DNA of 64,000 nt, taken from Alphaproteobacteria bacterium. Lineage in GTDB: Bacteria; Pseudomonadota; Alphaproteobacteria; UBA9219. Below, in pieces: positions 20,937 to 32,550 of this stretch. The stretch lies in contig JARLJC010000370.1 in the NCBI GenBank assembly GCA_031291435.1, positions 62,001-126,000 of the forward strand, written 5' to 3'. A model generated the notes under the pieces. That model saw only the letters and a program-made list of their open reading frames with translations, did no database searches and had not been told where the DNA came from. The position numbers and the translations under genes were made by a program. Within the stretch, counting starts at the first letter, position 1; every line of letters begins with the position of its first letter.

Positions 20937-22238
20937 ATGGCCATTACCCCTCACCAAACCGGCGGCCTTGTTATGGATGCCGGACTGGCTAGACAGACGC
21001 AAGGCATGCTGAATGCCGTGCGCATCGCCGACGACCCCAATACCGGGCCGCTTGCCGTTGATGGACTCATCACCGAAAAAGGCTCGCCCTTTGCCAAGGA
21101 TTCAAAAACCGGACAGGCGCTCAACAATTATCTCGACAATATTCTCGGCAAGCATGAACCGCTCGGCAACGACGATTCCGCCCTCGTCAAAAAAATGCAG
21201 CAGGTTCTGGGCTTCAAGGGCGCCGATATTGACGGCGAATTCGGCCCCAAAACCCAAGCCGCTTGGCGCGCTTATGCGCAGACACACCAGAATCCGGGCG
21301 CCAATCTTTCCACCGACGCGCCCGCCCATCTTTCCGCCGCAACTATCGACGCGCTTAAAATAACGCCGGTCGAAATCGCCGCCTTGCCGGATTTGCCTTC
21401 GACGCCAGCTGCCGGGCATGCGGCGGCGGCGATTAGCCCGCAGGATAAACCCGCAGTTACCCTGACCGGCGCGCAAACCTCGCCGATCCTTGCCGCCGAA
21501 CAAAATACCGCACTTAAAACGTCGGCGACGACGCTTGCCAGTCTGCCTGAATTTCTGAGCCCGCCCGTTGCCGGCGGCGCTTCGTTTAAACCGCCCGTTG
21601 AAACCAGCATGGCCTTTAATGGCGCGACGAACGCTACGGCCACCCAGGCCGTGGCACAGCAGACCGCGCCCGCCGCGCCGGGCGCTCAAAAAGTCCAGGT
21701 TGAAACCGTAAGGCCCGACGGAACGCTCGTGCCGTCCGACATGGCCGGTAATGTGATGCTGCCCCACAACGTGACGCCGCACGTAGACGTTAATCCGCGC
21801 CCCATCGAGGTCTCTTACCTTTCCGAGCAACTTGGCCAAACGCCCAAGCCCGTGCCGGCAGCAGCGGCAGCCGGCACGCCGCCGCAATCGGTGATGCAGC
21901 CGCAAAACCCGATCGAGATTTCGGGCCAGCCAACCCGGCGCGCGGCTTTGACGGGATTGAAAGCGGCATCCGCGCAGGCGAGCGTAGCGCCATCGGCCAA
22001 TCAGTCGGCGGCTGCCGCATCTCAGGTTCCCGCTTCTTTGTTGAAGGCGCTGGAGAGCAAAAGCTTTAACAGCGCGGATGCACAAACGCTGTCGGCGCAG
22101 ATTTTCCCGGATGCTCCACCGGAGGGCGCGTCCACCGCCGTGGCGCAAACCCGGACAGCACCCGCCAGCGCGAAACCGGCCGCCACCGGGAAACCGCCAG
22201 CGAAACCCAGCATTGTGACAGCGGGCTTCAACTTTTGA
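20937..22238 (+). CDS. Ala/Pro-rich protein with N-terminal peptidoglycan-binding-like domain
   Basis: LVKKMQQVLGFKGADIDGEFGPKTQAAWRAYAQTHQ resembles a PG_binding_1 repeat; remainder low complexity. Confidence 0.6.
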   Translation: MAITPHQTGGLVMDAGLARQTQGMLNAVRIADDPNTGPLAVDGLITEKGSPFAKDSKTGQALNNYLDNILGKHEPLGNDDSALVKKMQQVLGFKGADIDGEFGPKTQAAWRAYAQTHQNPGANLSTDAPAHLSAATIDALKITPVEIAALPDLPSTPAAGHAAAAISPQDKPAVTLTGAQTSPILAAEQNTALKTSATTLASLPEFLSPPVAGGASFKPPVETSMAFNGATNATATQAVAQQTAPAAPGAQKVQVETVRPDGTLVPSDMAGNVMLPHNVTPHVDVNPRPIEVSYLSEQLGQTPKPVPAAAAAGTPPQSVMQPQNPIEISGQPTRRAALTGLKAASAQASVAPSANQSAAAASQVPASLLKALESKSFNSADAQTLSAQIFPDAPPEGASTAVAQTRTAPASAKPAATGKPPAKPSIVTAGFNF

Positions 22239-22447
22239 ATCCTTAGGCACAAGTATGGTTAATATCGATGGCAGAATGATTTCTTGACTTCCGCCGTCGA
22301 TTTGTTTAAGAGAGATGCAGTTCCGGCGCGATTTTTTTGGACAATCGCCACGATTTCAACCGCCGGAATCCCATCCCCACAGGCGAGCCAATTCCGCAAT
22401 AAGCGGACAATCAGCGCCCCATTATTTTCCCAAGCACGAAGGTTCCT

Positions 22448-23830
22448 ATGACATCGACTAATTTACGCGAACTGAAAGCCAAGACGCCGGCTGAACTCCT
22501 CGGCATGGCCGAAAAATTCGGCATCGAAGGCGCCAGCGCCATGCGCAAGCAGGATATGCTGTTTGCCATCCTCAAAATTGTCGGCGAACAGGCCGATCAG
22601 ACCATTACCGGCGACGGCGTTCTCGAAGTCCTGCCCGACGGTTTCGGTTTCCTGCGTTCGCCCGAAGCCAATTACCTGCCCGGCCCCGACGATATTTATG
22701 TTTCGCCCTCGCAGGTTCGCAAATTCAATCTCCGCACCGGCGATACGGTCGAAGGCGAAATCCGCTCGCCCAAGGAAGGCGAACGTTATTTCGCGCTTCT
22801 CAAGGTCAGCCAGATCAATTTCGAAGATCCGGAAAAAGCCCGTCACCGCATCGGTTTCGACAATCTGACGGCTTTGTACCCGACCAAACATCTCAAACTT
22901 GAAACGCCCGATCCGACCAAGAAAGAATATACCTCGCGTATCATCGATCTGGTCTGCCCGCTCGGCAAGGGTCAGCGCGGCTTGATCGTCGCCCCGCCGC
23001 GCACCGGCAAGACCGTGATGATGCAGAATATCGCCCATGCGATTTCCATCAATCATCCCGAAGTCTACCTGATCGTCCTTCTGATCGATGAGCGCCCCGA
23101 AGAAGTCACCGACATGGCCCGCTCGGTCAAAGGCGAAGTTATCAGCTCGACCTTCGACGAACCCGCGACGCGCCATGTGCAGGTCGCGGAAATGGTCATC
23201 GAAAAAGCCAAACGTCTGGTCGAACATAAACGCGACGTGGTCATTCTGCTCGATTCAATCACCCGCCTCGCCCGCGCCTACAACACCGTCGTCCCCTCAT
23301 CGGGCAAGGTCTTGACCGGCGGCGTCGATGCCAATGCGCTGCAACGCCCGAAACGCTTCTTCGGCGCGGCGCGCAATATCGAAGAAGGCGGTTCGCTGAC
23401 CATCATCGCGACGGCTTTGATCGATACCGGCAGCCGCATGGACGAAGTGATCTTTGAAGAATTCAAAGGCACCGGCAATTCGGAAATCATCCTCGATCGC
23501 AAACTCAGCGACCGTCGCACCTTCCCCGCCATCGACATCACCAAATCGGGCACCCGCAAGGAAGAACTCCTTGTCGACAAAGCCACAATGTCGAAAATGT
23601 GGGTCCTGCGCCGCGTGCTGTTGCCGATGGGCGTCACCGATGCGATGGAATTTTTGCTCGACAAGCTCAAATACTCGAAGACCAATGCCGACTTCTTCGA
23701 CAGCATGGGCTCGAACGGCGCCGGCAACGAAGGCGGCGGTGGTGGCGGCGCAGCCCCCACAGTCCAGCGCGCCACCATCGCGCGCCGCAGCGCTTCATCG
23801 GGCTCGACCAACTCGCCGGATAAGGAATAA
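22448..23830 (+). CDS. rho: Transcription termination factor Rho
   Basis: [43 protein letters not shown]...[25 protein letters not shown]...[13 protein letters not shown]. Confidence 0.98.
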   Translation: MTSTNLRELKAKTPAELLGMAEKFGIEGASAMRKQDMLFAILKIVGEQADQTITGDGVLEVLPDGFGFLRSPEANYLPGPDDIYVSPSQVRKFNLRTGDTVEGEIRSPKEGERYFALLKVSQINFEDPEKARHRIGFDNLTALYPTKHLKLETPDPTKKEYTSRIIDLVCPLGKGQRGLIVAPPRTGKTVMMQNIAHAISINHPEVYLIVLLIDERPEEVTDMARSVKGEVISSTFDEPATRHVQVAEMVIEKAKRLVEHKRDVVILLDSITRLARAYNTVVPSSGKVLTGGVDANALQRPKRFFGAARNIEEGGSLTIIATALIDTGSRMDEVIFEEFKGTGNSEIILDRKLSDRRTFPAIDITKSGTRKEELLVDKATMSKMWVLRRVLLPMGVTDAMEFLLDKLKYSKTNADFFDSMGSNGAGNEGGGGGGAAPTVQRATIARRSASSGSTNSPDKE

Positions 23831-23832
23831 AC

Positions 23833-24486
23833 ATGACGGCGCGCATGGCTTTGCCGGTGCCGGGGGAGCAGGCGAAAGTCCTGCTCCACTCCTGCTGCGC
23901 GCCCTGTTCGGGCGAAGTGATCGAAGCGATGCAGGCCTCGGGCCTCGACCTCACAATCTATTTCTATAATCCGAACATTCATCCGCGCCAGGAGTACGAC
24001 CTGCGCAAGGATGAAAATATCCGCTTCGCCGAAAAACTGAACATCCCCTTTATCGATGCCGATTACGATACCGACAACTGGTTCGAACGTGTCAAAGGTC
24101 TGGAATGGGAACCGGAACGCGGCGCGCGCTGCACCCAATGTTTCGATATGCGGTTCGAGCGCACGGCGCTTTACGGCCATGAAAACGGCTTCAGCCTGTT
24201 CACCTCATGCCTCGGCATTTCGCGCTGGAAAAACATGGAACAGATCAATGATTGCGGCAGGCGCGCGGCGGCGCGTTATCCCGGCATGGAGTATTGGGAT
24301 TATAACTGGCGCAAAAATGGCGGGTCGAACCGCATGATCGAAATCTCGAAACGCGAGAATTTTTACCAGCAGGAATATTGCGGCTGCATCTACAGCCTCC
24401 GCGACACCAACAAACACCGCCGCGAAACGGGCCGCCCCAACATCGCCATCGGCGAGAAATTTTATGGCGCGGAAGAACCCGTTTAG
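23833..24486 (+). CDS. queH: Epoxyqueuosine reductase QueH (DUF208)
   Basis: [60 protein letters not shown]...[13 protein letters not shown]. Confidence 0.93.
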   Translation: MTARMALPVPGEQAKVLLHSCCAPCSGEVIEAMQASGLDLTIYFYNPNIHPRQEYDLRKDENIRFAEKLNIPFIDADYDTDNWFERVKGLEWEPERGARCTQCFDMRFERTALYGHENGFSLFTSCLGISRWKNMEQINDCGRRAAARYPGMEYWDYNWRKNGGSNRMIEISKRENFYQQEYCGCIYSLRDTNKHRRETGRPNIAIGEKFYGAEEPV

Positions 24487-25844
24487 ACTTTTTCTTTCTC
24501 TTCACGTTCTGGCGGCGCGGCCATCTCGACCCGGTTGCGGCCGCATTTCTTGGCGGTGTAGAGGGCCAGATCGGCGCGGTGCAGCAAATCCTCGATACCG
24601 CCATCCTGCGCCGACAATTGCGCCACGCCGATGCTGACGGTGCAGGGAATGACCACGCGCTCGGCGATAATAGGTTTCCCCTGCATATGGGCGCGCAAAC
24701 GTTCGGCGACGTCAAAGGCGGCGGCAAGCCCGGTTTCGGGTAGCAGCACCGCGAATTCCTCGCCGCCGATGCGGCCGATGGAATCGGACTGCCGCAGGCT
24801 TTCGAGAGCCCGTTTGACCACGCCCTGAATGGCGGCGTCGCCCACCGCATGCCCGTGGGTATCGTTGATCTTCTTGAAATGATCGATATCGATCATCATC
24901 ACCGCCATCTCGCGCGCGAAACGGCGGGCGCGGCGCAATTCCTGCTCGGCCTGATTCTGGAAATAACGGCGGTTGCTGATACCCGTCAGGGAATCCGTCG
25001 AAGCCTGACGGAACAATTCGGCCTCCATCTCCTTCCGCTGCGAAATATCGTTGAGTGCCACCAGAACCGCCGGCGCGCCGCCGTAATCGAGGGTGATCGC
25101 CGCCAATTCCGCCGTGAAAACGCGGCCCTGCCCGGTTTTCATCCGCACTTCGATGTCGCGAATGTCGGCGACCTTGTCGAGCAGCGCCTTGATGCTGTCG
25201 TAATCCTTCTGCTCGATATAAAACCCGGTCGAGCGGCTGCGCAGCAACTGCCCCGCGCTTTCCTGAAACAGGAGGCAGCTCTTGCGGTTGACGAACAGAA
25301 TCTGCCCGTCCGCGCGCCGCGCGATATAAATCGGGTAAGGCAGGATTTCGAGAACCGCGCGCAGCCTCTGCTCGTTTTTCAGAAGATCATGTTCGACTTC
25401 GACCTGCCGCGTGACATCGAAGGCGGTCAGCATCATGGCGGCCTCGCCGCCCCAATCGACCACGCGCATCGTCACCGCGACCCAGATTTCATGTCCGTCC
25501 TTGCGCAACCCGCGCGCGCGGCCGATCACCGAGTCTTTCGCGCCGCGCATCATATCGTCATATTCGGTTTCGAGGCGCGGCCACACATCGTCGGGCACGA
25601 GGCTGCGCAGCAAAGGAAGCTCCATAATCTCGCGCGCGTTCTTGAAGCCGAACAGCAGGGCGAAGGCGTCGTTGGCGTAAAGCGGCTTGAAATTGCGGTG
25701 GATGAGGACGCCCTGCACCGCGCCGTCGATCAGAGCGCGAAAATCGGGCGGCGCGCCCGTGCCTGCAAGAAGCTTGCGGCGGTCGGGTCGGGCGGGATTG
25801 CGGCGGCGACGCGCTCCGGCTGGGGGGATCGGTTTCGTCGTCAT
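24483..25844 (-). CDS. PAS domain-containing diguanylate cyclase (GGEEF)
   Basis: [53 protein letters not shown]...[16 protein letters not shown]. Confidence 0.95.
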   Translation of the reverse strand: MTTKPIPPAGARRRRNPARPDRRKLLAGTGAPPDFRALIDGAVQGVLIHRNFKPLYANDAFALLFGFKNAREIMELPLLRSLVPDDVWPRLETEYDDMMRGAKDSVIGRARGLRKDGHEIWVAVTMRVVDWGGEAAMMLTAFDVTRQVEVEHDLLKNEQRLRAVLEILPYPIYIARRADGQILFVNRKSCLLFQESAGQLLRSRSTGFYIEQKDYDSIKALLDKVADIRDIEVRMKTGQGRVFTAELAAITLDYGGAPAVLVALNDISQRKEMEAELFRQASTDSLTGISNRRYFQNQAEQELRRARRFAREMAVMMIDIDHFKKINDTHGHAVGDAAIQGVVKRALESLRQSDSIGRIGGEEFAVLLPETGLAAAFDVAERLRAHMQGKPIIAERVVIPCTVSIGVAQLSAQDGGIEDLLHRADLALYTAKKCGRNRVEMAAPPEREEKEKV

Positions 25845-25927
25845 AAAAATCTGAAGTTAGGATGGCTTGTTAGTGTAACACAATTCGCAGCGGTTTAAAG
25901 GCGCGCCGCACGCTTCTTTTTTGTTGG

Positions 25928-26611
25928 TTAATAACCGAGAGGTTCAGGCGTGAAGTCGGTATTCTCGATGACGCGCAGAATGGGTTTGCCTTTTTTCCGG
26001 GGCCGGGCTTCTTCGGCGCGTTCTGTTTCCAGGGCTTTCCGTCTGCGCAGCAACTGCGCCACTTCGGGCGAGCGCGTGAGGGTGGCGATTTCCTGCGCGG
26101 TGCGTTCGAGATCCTTGGGATCGCTGACCGGCAAACCTTCGATACCGTTTTCCGACATCCACACGCCGTAATAAATCAGGCCGATCAGGCACGACAGATC
26201 ATGGAACAATTCGCCGACGCGCAAGGCCAGCGCGCGGAACCCGGCGCTTTCCCATCCGTCGGCAAGCGCTTTGCGGGTGAGGGCGTGAATGAAGTCGTTG
26301 CCGAACATGCTGCCGTCGGGCTGGGCATTGCCGCCGCTCGACAGCCATTTGGTCATCGGCGCGCGATTGTCGGACAGAATTTCCGATTGCGGATCGAGCT
26401 GCATCGGCAGCCACGCGATTTCTTTCAGACTGTAAGTGATGACTTCCATGCCGAGACGTTCGGCGCGCATATAGGCAAAGCCATATTCATCGCGATTGAA
26501 ATTTTCAGGCAAGGGCGAGGCCGCGAGAATTTCCTGACGGTCGAGCGACAATTTCTCGCGCGCTTGTTCGAAGTGCTTTTGCAAATCGCCAAGTGTGAGA
26601 AGCTTTGCCAT
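25928..26611 (-). CDS. Conserved-looking hypothetical protein (227 aa)
   Basis: [71 protein letters not shown]... Confidence 0.6.
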   Translation of the reverse strand: MAKLLTLGDLQKHFEQAREKLSLDRQEILAASPLPENFNRDEYGFAYMRAERLGMEVITYSLKEIAWLPMQLDPQSEILSDNRAPMTKWLSSGGNAQPDGSMFGNDFIHALTRKALADGWESAGFRALALRVGELFHDLSCLIGLIYYGVWMSENGIEGLPVSDPKDLERTAQEIATLTRSPEVAQLLRRRKALETERAEEARPRKKGKPILRVIENTDFTPEPLGY

Positions 26612-26761
26612 TCTGCTCCCTTCGCCGGTCTTTCAAAAAGCCCCGCGCTCCGCATGGAACGCTTAATTTTAGTTTACCGAAAAAGCCTAAGGATATTATT
26701 AACTCATCGAAACAACATGAAAGCTTTTGATTTTGCGGCGAAATTCCGTTACCAAAAGGAT

Positions 26762-28651
26762 ATGAGAAACTATGATGTCATCGTCATTGGCGGGGGTCAT
26801 GCGGGCTGCGAAGCGGCGGCGGCATCGGCGCGTCTGGGCGCATCGACATTGCTGCTGACCCACAAAATCGAAACCATCGGCGAGATGTCCTGCAACCCCG
26901 CCATCGGCGGGCTGGGCAAGGGCCATCTGGTGCGCGAGATCGACGCGCTTGACGGCGTGATGGGCCGCGTTGCCGATGCGGGCGGGATTCAATTCCGTGT
27001 TCTCAATCGCAGCAAAGGCCCCGCCGTGCGCGGCCCGCGCGCCCAGGCCGACCGCAAGCTGTATCGTCAGGCGATGCAGGAAACCCTGCAAAATCAGGCG
27101 AATCTGGATATTCTGGGCGCCTCTGCCGAAGATATTCTCACCGATGAGAATGGACATATCGCGGGCGTTGTCACCGGCAGCGGTAAAATGATTCACGCGC
27201 GCGCTGTTGTTATTACGACCGGCACATTCCTGCGCGGCCTTATCCATCAGGGCGAACAGCAGACCCCGGCGGGTCGCGTGGGCGAACCGCCTTCGCGTGC
27301 ATTAAGTGTCGCCCTTGAACGGCTGGGCTTTCCGCTGGGCCGTTTGAAAACCGGCACCCCTGCCCGGCTTGACGGCAAAACCATCGACTGGACCAGCCTT
27401 GAAATGCAGGCGGGCGACGAAAAGCCCGAGGCTTTCTCGACTTTGACCAAATTCCTGCCCAACCGGCAGATTTCCTGCGGCATCACTTACACCACCGCCG
27501 AAACGCACGAGATCATCCGCGCCAATCTGCATCGCGCACCCATGTATTCCGGCCAGATCAGCGGTACCGGGCCGCGTTACTGCCCTTCGGTTGAAGATAA
27601 AGTCGTGCGTTTTGCCGATAAAGAACGCCACCAGATATTTCTTGAGCCGGAAGGCCTCGACGACGATACCGTCTATCCCAATGGGATTTCGACGTCGTTG
27701 CCCATCGATGTGCAGGATGGGTTTATCCGTTCGATTGGCGGCCTCAAGGATGTGCGCGTTATTCGCTATGGCTACGCGATTGAATATGATTTCTGCGACC
27801 CGCGCGAATTGCGTGCCACCCTTGAAACCAAGCGTGTTTCTGGCCTTTATTTCGCGGGCCAGATCAACGGCACCACCGGTTATGAAGAAGCGGCGGCGCA
27901 GGGGCTTATGGCCGGGCTGAATGCCGCTTTAAAGACCGCTGGCAAGCTAGCTTTCACGCTTGACCGTTCGCAGGCTTATATCGGCGTGATGATCGATGAT
28001 CTGATTACACGCGGCACCAACGAGCCTTACCGCATGTTCACCTCGCGCGCCGAATATCGCCTGACCATGCGCGCCGATAATGCCGATCAGCGCCTGACCC
28101 AGCTGGGCCTCGATATCGGTTGTATCGGTTCCGAACGCCAGACAGCGTTTGCCGCCAAAATGGAGGCGCTGGACGCGGCCCGCGCGCTGCTGGGCAATCT
28201 CAAGGCCTCGCCCAACAAACTCACGGCGCAGGGCCTCAAAATCAATGCCGATGGGGTTGTACGCAGCGCCCTCGACCTGATTTCCTATCCCGATATCGAT
28301 TTGGGCGTATTGGCCGCTATCTGCTGGCCCGAACTGGGCGCGATAGCCCCAGAAATCGCCGAGCAGCTGGAAATAGACGGCAAATATGCCGGTTATATCG
28401 ACCGACAGGACAGCGATATTCGGGCCTTCCGCAAGGAAGAAAGACTGGCTTTGCCCGCCGATCTCGATGTCGATGCGATTGGCAGCCTGTCGGCTGAAAT
28501 TCGCCAGAAATTGCGCCAGATACGGCCCGAAACTCTCGGGGCTGCCGCCCGCATTCCCGGCATGACGCCTGCCGCTCTGGTCGCGCTGCTGCGTTATATA
28601 AAAATCGATAAAGCGAAAAGCAGAAAAACAGCTAATGACGGGGCTTTGTGA
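26762..28651 (+). CDS. mnmG: tRNA uridine-5-carboxymethylaminomethyl(34) synthesis enzyme MnmG (GidA)
   Basis: [68 protein letters not shown]. Confidence 0.98.
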   Translation: MRNYDVIVIGGGHAGCEAAAASARLGASTLLLTHKIETIGEMSCNPAIGGLGKGHLVREIDALDGVMGRVADAGGIQFRVLNRSKGPAVRGPRAQADRKLYRQAMQETLQNQANLDILGASAEDILTDENGHIAGVVTGSGKMIHARAVVITTGTFLRGLIHQGEQQTPAGRVGEPPSRALSVALERLGFPLGRLKTGTPARLDGKTIDWTSLEMQAGDEKPEAFSTLTKFLPNRQISCGITYTTAETHEIIRANLHRAPMYSGQISGTGPRYCPSVEDKVVRFADKERHQIFLEPEGLDDDTVYPNGISTSLPIDVQDGFIRSIGGLKDVRVIRYGYAIEYDFCDPRELRATLETKRVSGLYFAGQINGTTGYEEAAAQGLMAGLNAALKTAGKLAFTLDRSQAYIGVMIDDLITRGTNEPYRMFTSRAEYRLTMRADNADQRLTQLGLDIGCIGSERQTAFAAKMEALDAARALLGNLKASPNKLTAQGLKINADGVVRSALDLISYPDIDLGVLAAICWPELGAIAPEIAEQLEIDGKYAGYIDRQDSDIRAFRKEERLALPADLDVDAIGSLSAEIRQKLRQIRPETLGAAARIPGMTPAALVALLRYIKIDKAKSRKTANDGAL

Positions 28652-29289
28652 TGGGTGATAGCGAAGAAAGTGCTTTCCGACAGCTGTTTGTCGTTCCCCA
28701 TGAAACTATCCACAGGCTAAATACCTATAAAGACTTGTTGATTACATGGAACGAAAAATTCAATCTGGTGGCGAAAAGCACGCTTCCCCACATCTGGTTG
28801 CGGCATTTCACCGACAGCGCACAACTAATGGCGTATATTCCCGATACCGCCCTCACCCTCGCCGATATGGGCGCCGGGGCCGGATTTCCCGGCCTTGTTC
28901 TGGCGATTATGGCGCAGGACCTCAAAAAGCCGCTGCATGTCCATTCCATCGAGGCCACCAATAAAAAGGCCGATTTTCTGCAATCCGTGGTCGATGAGCT
29001 GCATCTGCCGGTCACGATTCATCGCAAACGCATCGAAGATATCCGCGATTTGAAGGCCGATGTGATTACCGCCCGCGCCCTTAAGGCCCTGCCCGATTTA
29101 TTGGTCTATGCCAATTATCTGACCCACAAAGACAGTATCTGCATCTTCCCTAAGGGCCAGAACGCAGCCGAAGAATTGACACAGGCCCGGAAATATTGGA
29201 CATTCGCGGCAGACACCCATACCAGCCGCAGCGACGATACCGGAAGCATTTTGGTTCTTTCCAGCCTTCGGTATAAGACGCGGCGCTAA
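28648..29289 (+). CDS. rsmG: 16S rRNA (guanine(527)-N7)-methyltransferase RsmG (GidB)
   Basis: [35 protein letters not shown]...[18 protein letters not shown]. Confidence 0.95.
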   Translation: MMGDSEESAFRQLFVVPHETIHRLNTYKDLLITWNEKFNLVAKSTLPHIWLRHFTDSAQLMAYIPDTALTLADMGAGAGFPGLVLAIMAQDLKKPLHVHSIEATNKKADFLQSVVDELHLPVTIHRKRIEDIRDLKADVITARALKALPDLLVYANYLTHKDSICIFPKGQNAAEELTQARKYWTFAADTHTSRSDDTGSILVLSSLRYKTRR

Positions 29290-29307
29290 CTTTAAAGAAG
29301 TACGCCC

Positions 29308-30120
29308 GTGCCCTGTAAAATCATCGCCGTCGTCAATCAAAAAGGCGGAGTCGGCAAAACCACTACCACCGTGAATCTGGCAACTGCGCTGGCCGCCGTT
29401 GGCCGCCGCGTGCTGGTGGTCGATGCCGATCCGCAGGGCAATGCCTCCACCGGCTTCGGCGTCTCGCGTTCCGAACGCGGGCAGGGTGCTTATGAATTAA
29501 TGTTCGACGGCATGTCGGTCGAAGATGTCGCCGTTCAGACCATTATCCCCAATCTTTCGGTGATTACGTCATCTGCGGATTTAGCGGGGGCGGAAATTCA
29601 GCTGGTCACCACCGAACGCCGCGAATATCGCATGAAAGATGCGCTCGACCGCAGTTTGAAAGATTACGACGTTATCTTTATCGACTGCCCGCCTTCGCTC
29701 AATCTCATTACTTTGAACGCGCTGGTAGCCTCACACTCCATTATGATTCCGCTGCAGCCTGAGTTTTACGCGCTTGAAGGCGTCAGCAGCCTGTTGCAGA
29801 CCGTCGAGGCGGTGCGCGCGCGCTTCAATCCCGATCTCGAAATTCAGGGCGTTATTCTCACCATGTATGACAAGCGCAACAGTTTGTCCGACGCGGTGGC
29901 GAGCGATGTTCGCGCTTATTTTGGCGACAAGGTTTACGAGACTGTCATTCCCCGCAATGTGCGCGTGTCCGAAGCGCCCTCGCACGGCAAGCCGGTTCTT
30001 CTCTATGACCTGAAATGCATCGGCTCGCGCGCCTACATGCAATTGGCCAGCGAAGTTTTGAAACGCGAATTCGGCGGGCACGAGATTACGCCGACGCCCG
30101 CGCCCGAAATTCAAATTTAG
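29308..30120 (+). CDS. parA: Chromosome partitioning ATPase ParA
   Basis: CKIIAVVNQKGGVGKTTTTVNLATALAAVGRRVLVVDADPQGNASTGFG. Confidence 0.98.
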   Translation: MPCKIIAVVNQKGGVGKTTTTVNLATALAAVGRRVLVVDADPQGNASTGFGVSRSERGQGAYELMFDGMSVEDVAVQTIIPNLSVITSSADLAGAEIQLVTTERREYRMKDALDRSLKDYDVIFIDCPPSLNLITLNALVASHSIMIPLQPEFYALEGVSSLLQTVEAVRARFNPDLEIQGVILTMYDKRNSLSDAVASDVRAYFGDKVYETVIPRNVRVSEAPSHGKPVLLYDLKCIGSRAYMQLASEVLKREFGGHEITPTPAPEIQI

Positions 30121-30145
30121 AATCATTCTAAAAAAGGAAAACGCC

Positions 30146-31045
30146 ATGAGCAGCCCCACGCAAAAACCTTCGCCTCTCGGTCGCGGCCTGTCCGCCTTGT
30201 TCGGCGATGCCGACGCCTCGTACCAGCCCGCCACGCGCCCCGCGATGGATATGTCGGCCAAAACCGGCTCGTTGCAAAAAATGCCGGTAAACTGGCTTAA
30301 ATCGGGTGTTTTCCAGCCGCGCCGCCATTTCGACGAAGAAGCTTTGCAGGAACTTGCGGGCTCGATCCGCGAACGCGGCATTCTTGAACCCCTGTTGGTG
30401 CGCGCTTTGCCCGGCGCCACGAATTCATACGAAATCATCGCCGGCGAACGCCGCTGGCGCGCCGCGCAACTGGCCGGGCTGCATGATGTGCCGGTTCTTA
30501 TCCGCGAATTGACCGACCGCGAAGCGCTTGAATTCGGCATCATCGAAAATGTGCAGCGCGAAGATTTATCGCCGCTCGAAGAAGCCGAAGGGTATAAACG
30601 CCTGATCGAGGAATTCGGCCATACGCAGGATGCGCTCGGCAAAATCGTCGGCAAAAGCCGCCCGCATATCACCAACATTCTGCGCCTGCTGACCCTGCCG
30701 TCCGAAGTGCGGGATCTTATCGCGCAGGGCAAGCTGACCTCGGGCCATGCCCGCGCCCTTGTCCCCACCCGCAACCCTTATGCCATTGCGCAGGAAATTA
30801 TCCGCAAGGGTCTCAATGTGCGGCAGGCGGAAACCCTCGCCAAGCGCGATCAGGACAACCCCGAAATTCACAAAAAGAAGGCCAATGCCGGGGATAACGC
30901 CGATGTTATCGCCCTGGAAAAAGAACTGGAAAAGGTCATCGGCCTGCGCGTGAAAATTACCACCAAGGGCAAGGAAGGCACGTTAACGCTGTATTACACC
31001 GATCTTGACCAACTCGACGATATCATTAAGAAGTTGCGGGCGTAG
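30146..31045 (+). CDS. parB: Chromosome partitioning protein ParB
   Basis: LGRGLSALFGD...QPRRHFDEEALQELAGSIRERGILEPLLVR...IIAGERRWRAAQLAGL...IENVQREDLSPLEEAEGYKRL. Confidence 0.98.
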   Translation: MSSPTQKPSPLGRGLSALFGDADASYQPATRPAMDMSAKTGSLQKMPVNWLKSGVFQPRRHFDEEALQELAGSIRERGILEPLLVRALPGATNSYEIIAGERRWRAAQLAGLHDVPVLIRELTDREALEFGIIENVQREDLSPLEEAEGYKRLIEEFGHTQDALGKIVGKSRPHITNILRLLTLPSEVRDLIAQGKLTSGHARALVPTRNPYAIAQEIIRKGLNVRQAETLAKRDQDNPEIHKKKANAGDNADVIALEKELEKVIGLRVKITTKGKEGTLTLYYTDLDQLDDIIKKLRA

Positions 31046-31215
31046 GAAGCAGAGAATGAGAGGGAGAAGATAAAGAGAGAGAGAAGAAAAGAGAGAGAGA
31101 AGAAAAGAGAGAGAGAAGAAAAGAGAGAGGGAAGAGCGGCACGGGCGGCCCATCTCTCCCTTTTCTCCCCTCATTCTTTCTCCTCTCGCCTTCCCCCTCT
31201 CTTCTCTTCCTGATT
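31046..31215. repeat. Purine-rich then pyrimidine-rich intergenic inverted element with 16-bp tandem repeat (3 perfect copies of GAGAGAGAGAAGAAAA at 31075-31122)
   Basis: Direct read; downstream pyrimidine tract is roughly the reverse complement of the upstream purine tract. Confidence 0.85.
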
Positions 31216-31282
31216 TTATTGCGGAATTAACGATTTTCGTGCAAAATCCGGCCGTCACATTAAACGCGGACGTTAAAATCTT

Positions 31283-32518
31283 ATGAGTCAGAACAATCAG
31301 GGCGAACCGACTATTCTGCTGGCCGTGCTGATCATCATGATCGGCGGGTTCTCCTGGCTGATGTGGCATTTCCTCGGCGCCAATATTCTCGATCACTTTC
31401 TACGCTGGACGCGTTTCGGCGAAATCTGGATCATCAATCTTATCACCGGCGGCCACTATCAGGCCTGCCTCGACTGGCTGCGCTATGCGCGCCCCTATGA
31501 TACGATGCCGACGGGAGACGTGATCGGTCTGTCGAACCAATGTTTCGGCCCGCATTACCTGCAGATGCAACCGGTCGAAGAGCGCGTGAAATATTACGGG
31601 TTGACCGGCACTTCCTATGTCGCGCTCGGTACGCTGACCACGCCTTATTATCGCTGGCCGATGGCGGCGATACTGGCGGTGATCGGGCTTTATGTCCTGC
31701 TGTTCTCGCCGCGCAATAAATTCATGACGCGGCACACGCTCGAATCTTTCATCGAGGCGCAGGCCAAAATGTGGCCGGTGATTTCGCCGATCGTCAAATT
31801 CAACCCGTCGAAACAAGGGCGCATTCTGGGCGGCGAAGTTCCCGACAAATTGCCGATCTTCGCCGAAGCCTTGGCGCCCGAAGAATGGATCGCCTATCAC
31901 CGCATCCCCGTCGTCAACCGTATTCCCAACCGCGATGCCGTGCGCCGCGCTTTCATTCAGCAGCTCGGCCCGCGCTGGACCGGTATAACCGGCGCGCCGC
32001 CGCATATCCGCGCTTTGTTCGCGGCCTTTGCCCTGAAGGGCGCGCAGAAGCGCGAGGAAAGCGATGCGATGCTGGGCCGCCTCGCGCTGGCCTGGTCGCC
32101 GGACAAAGGGTTCAAAATGGAATCCGAACTGGCGTCCGAGATCGACAAGATCATCGCGGATCCCGAGCTGGGCGGCAAAGCCCTGAAAATCGCCGATCAA
32201 TTTGCGTGGCGCACCACGGCGCTGCTCGGCGTGCTGCGCTGGGCGCGGGCGCAGGGCGGCGTGTTGGCCCCCGGCCAGTTCGTATGGGTACGCGCCGAAG
32301 ACCGCTCTTTATGGTATCCGTTGAATAATCTCGGGCGGCGTTCGTTCCATACCGAAGGCGCCGGCGCCATGGCCCACTTCATGGCCGAACAGGCCGCGGC
32401 CAAACCTTTGCCGATCCCCCGTATCGACACCGCCTATATCACGCTGCACACTTATCTCAGCGACCCTGATCGTCCCGCTATCGTCATTCCGCCGCGCGAA
32501 GGCGACGCCAAAGCCTGA
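31283..32518 (+). CDS. DotM/IcmP-like type IVB secretion/conjugation protein
   Basis: N-terminal TM plus C-terminal FAWRTTALLGVLRWARAQGGVLAPGQFVWVRAEDRSLWYPLNNLGRRSFHTEGAGAMAHFMAE, typical of the DotM/IcmP C-terminal domain. Confidence 0.75.
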   Translation: MSQNNQGEPTILLAVLIIMIGGFSWLMWHFLGANILDHFLRWTRFGEIWIINLITGGHYQACLDWLRYARPYDTMPTGDVIGLSNQCFGPHYLQMQPVEERVKYYGLTGTSYVALGTLTTPYYRWPMAAILAVIGLYVLLFSPRNKFMTRHTLESFIEAQAKMWPVISPIVKFNPSKQGRILGGEVPDKLPIFAEALAPEEWIAYHRIPVVNRIPNRDAVRRAFIQQLGPRWTGITGAPPHIRALFAAFALKGAQKREESDAMLGRLALAWSPDKGFKMESELASEIDKIIADPELGGKALKIADQFAWRTTALLGVLRWARAQGGVLAPGQFVWVRAEDRSLWYPLNNLGRRSFHTEGAGAMAHFMAEQAAAKPLPIPRIDTAYITLHTYLSDPDRPAIVIPPREGDAKA

Positions 32519-32550
32519 AGTCCTTCCATAAAATTTCCCCAGAGGTCGTC

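Noticed and set aside
29290-31050. Search for a canonical parS site (TGTTTCACGTGAAACA) around parAB
   Set aside because: Only half-matches such as AGTTTCACGTTGG (about 32654) were seen by eye; not enough to call parS.
31075-31130. Regular 16-bp repeats after parB as a possible CRISPR array
   Set aside because: Direct tandem units with no spacers, low complexity GA sequence and no cas genes.
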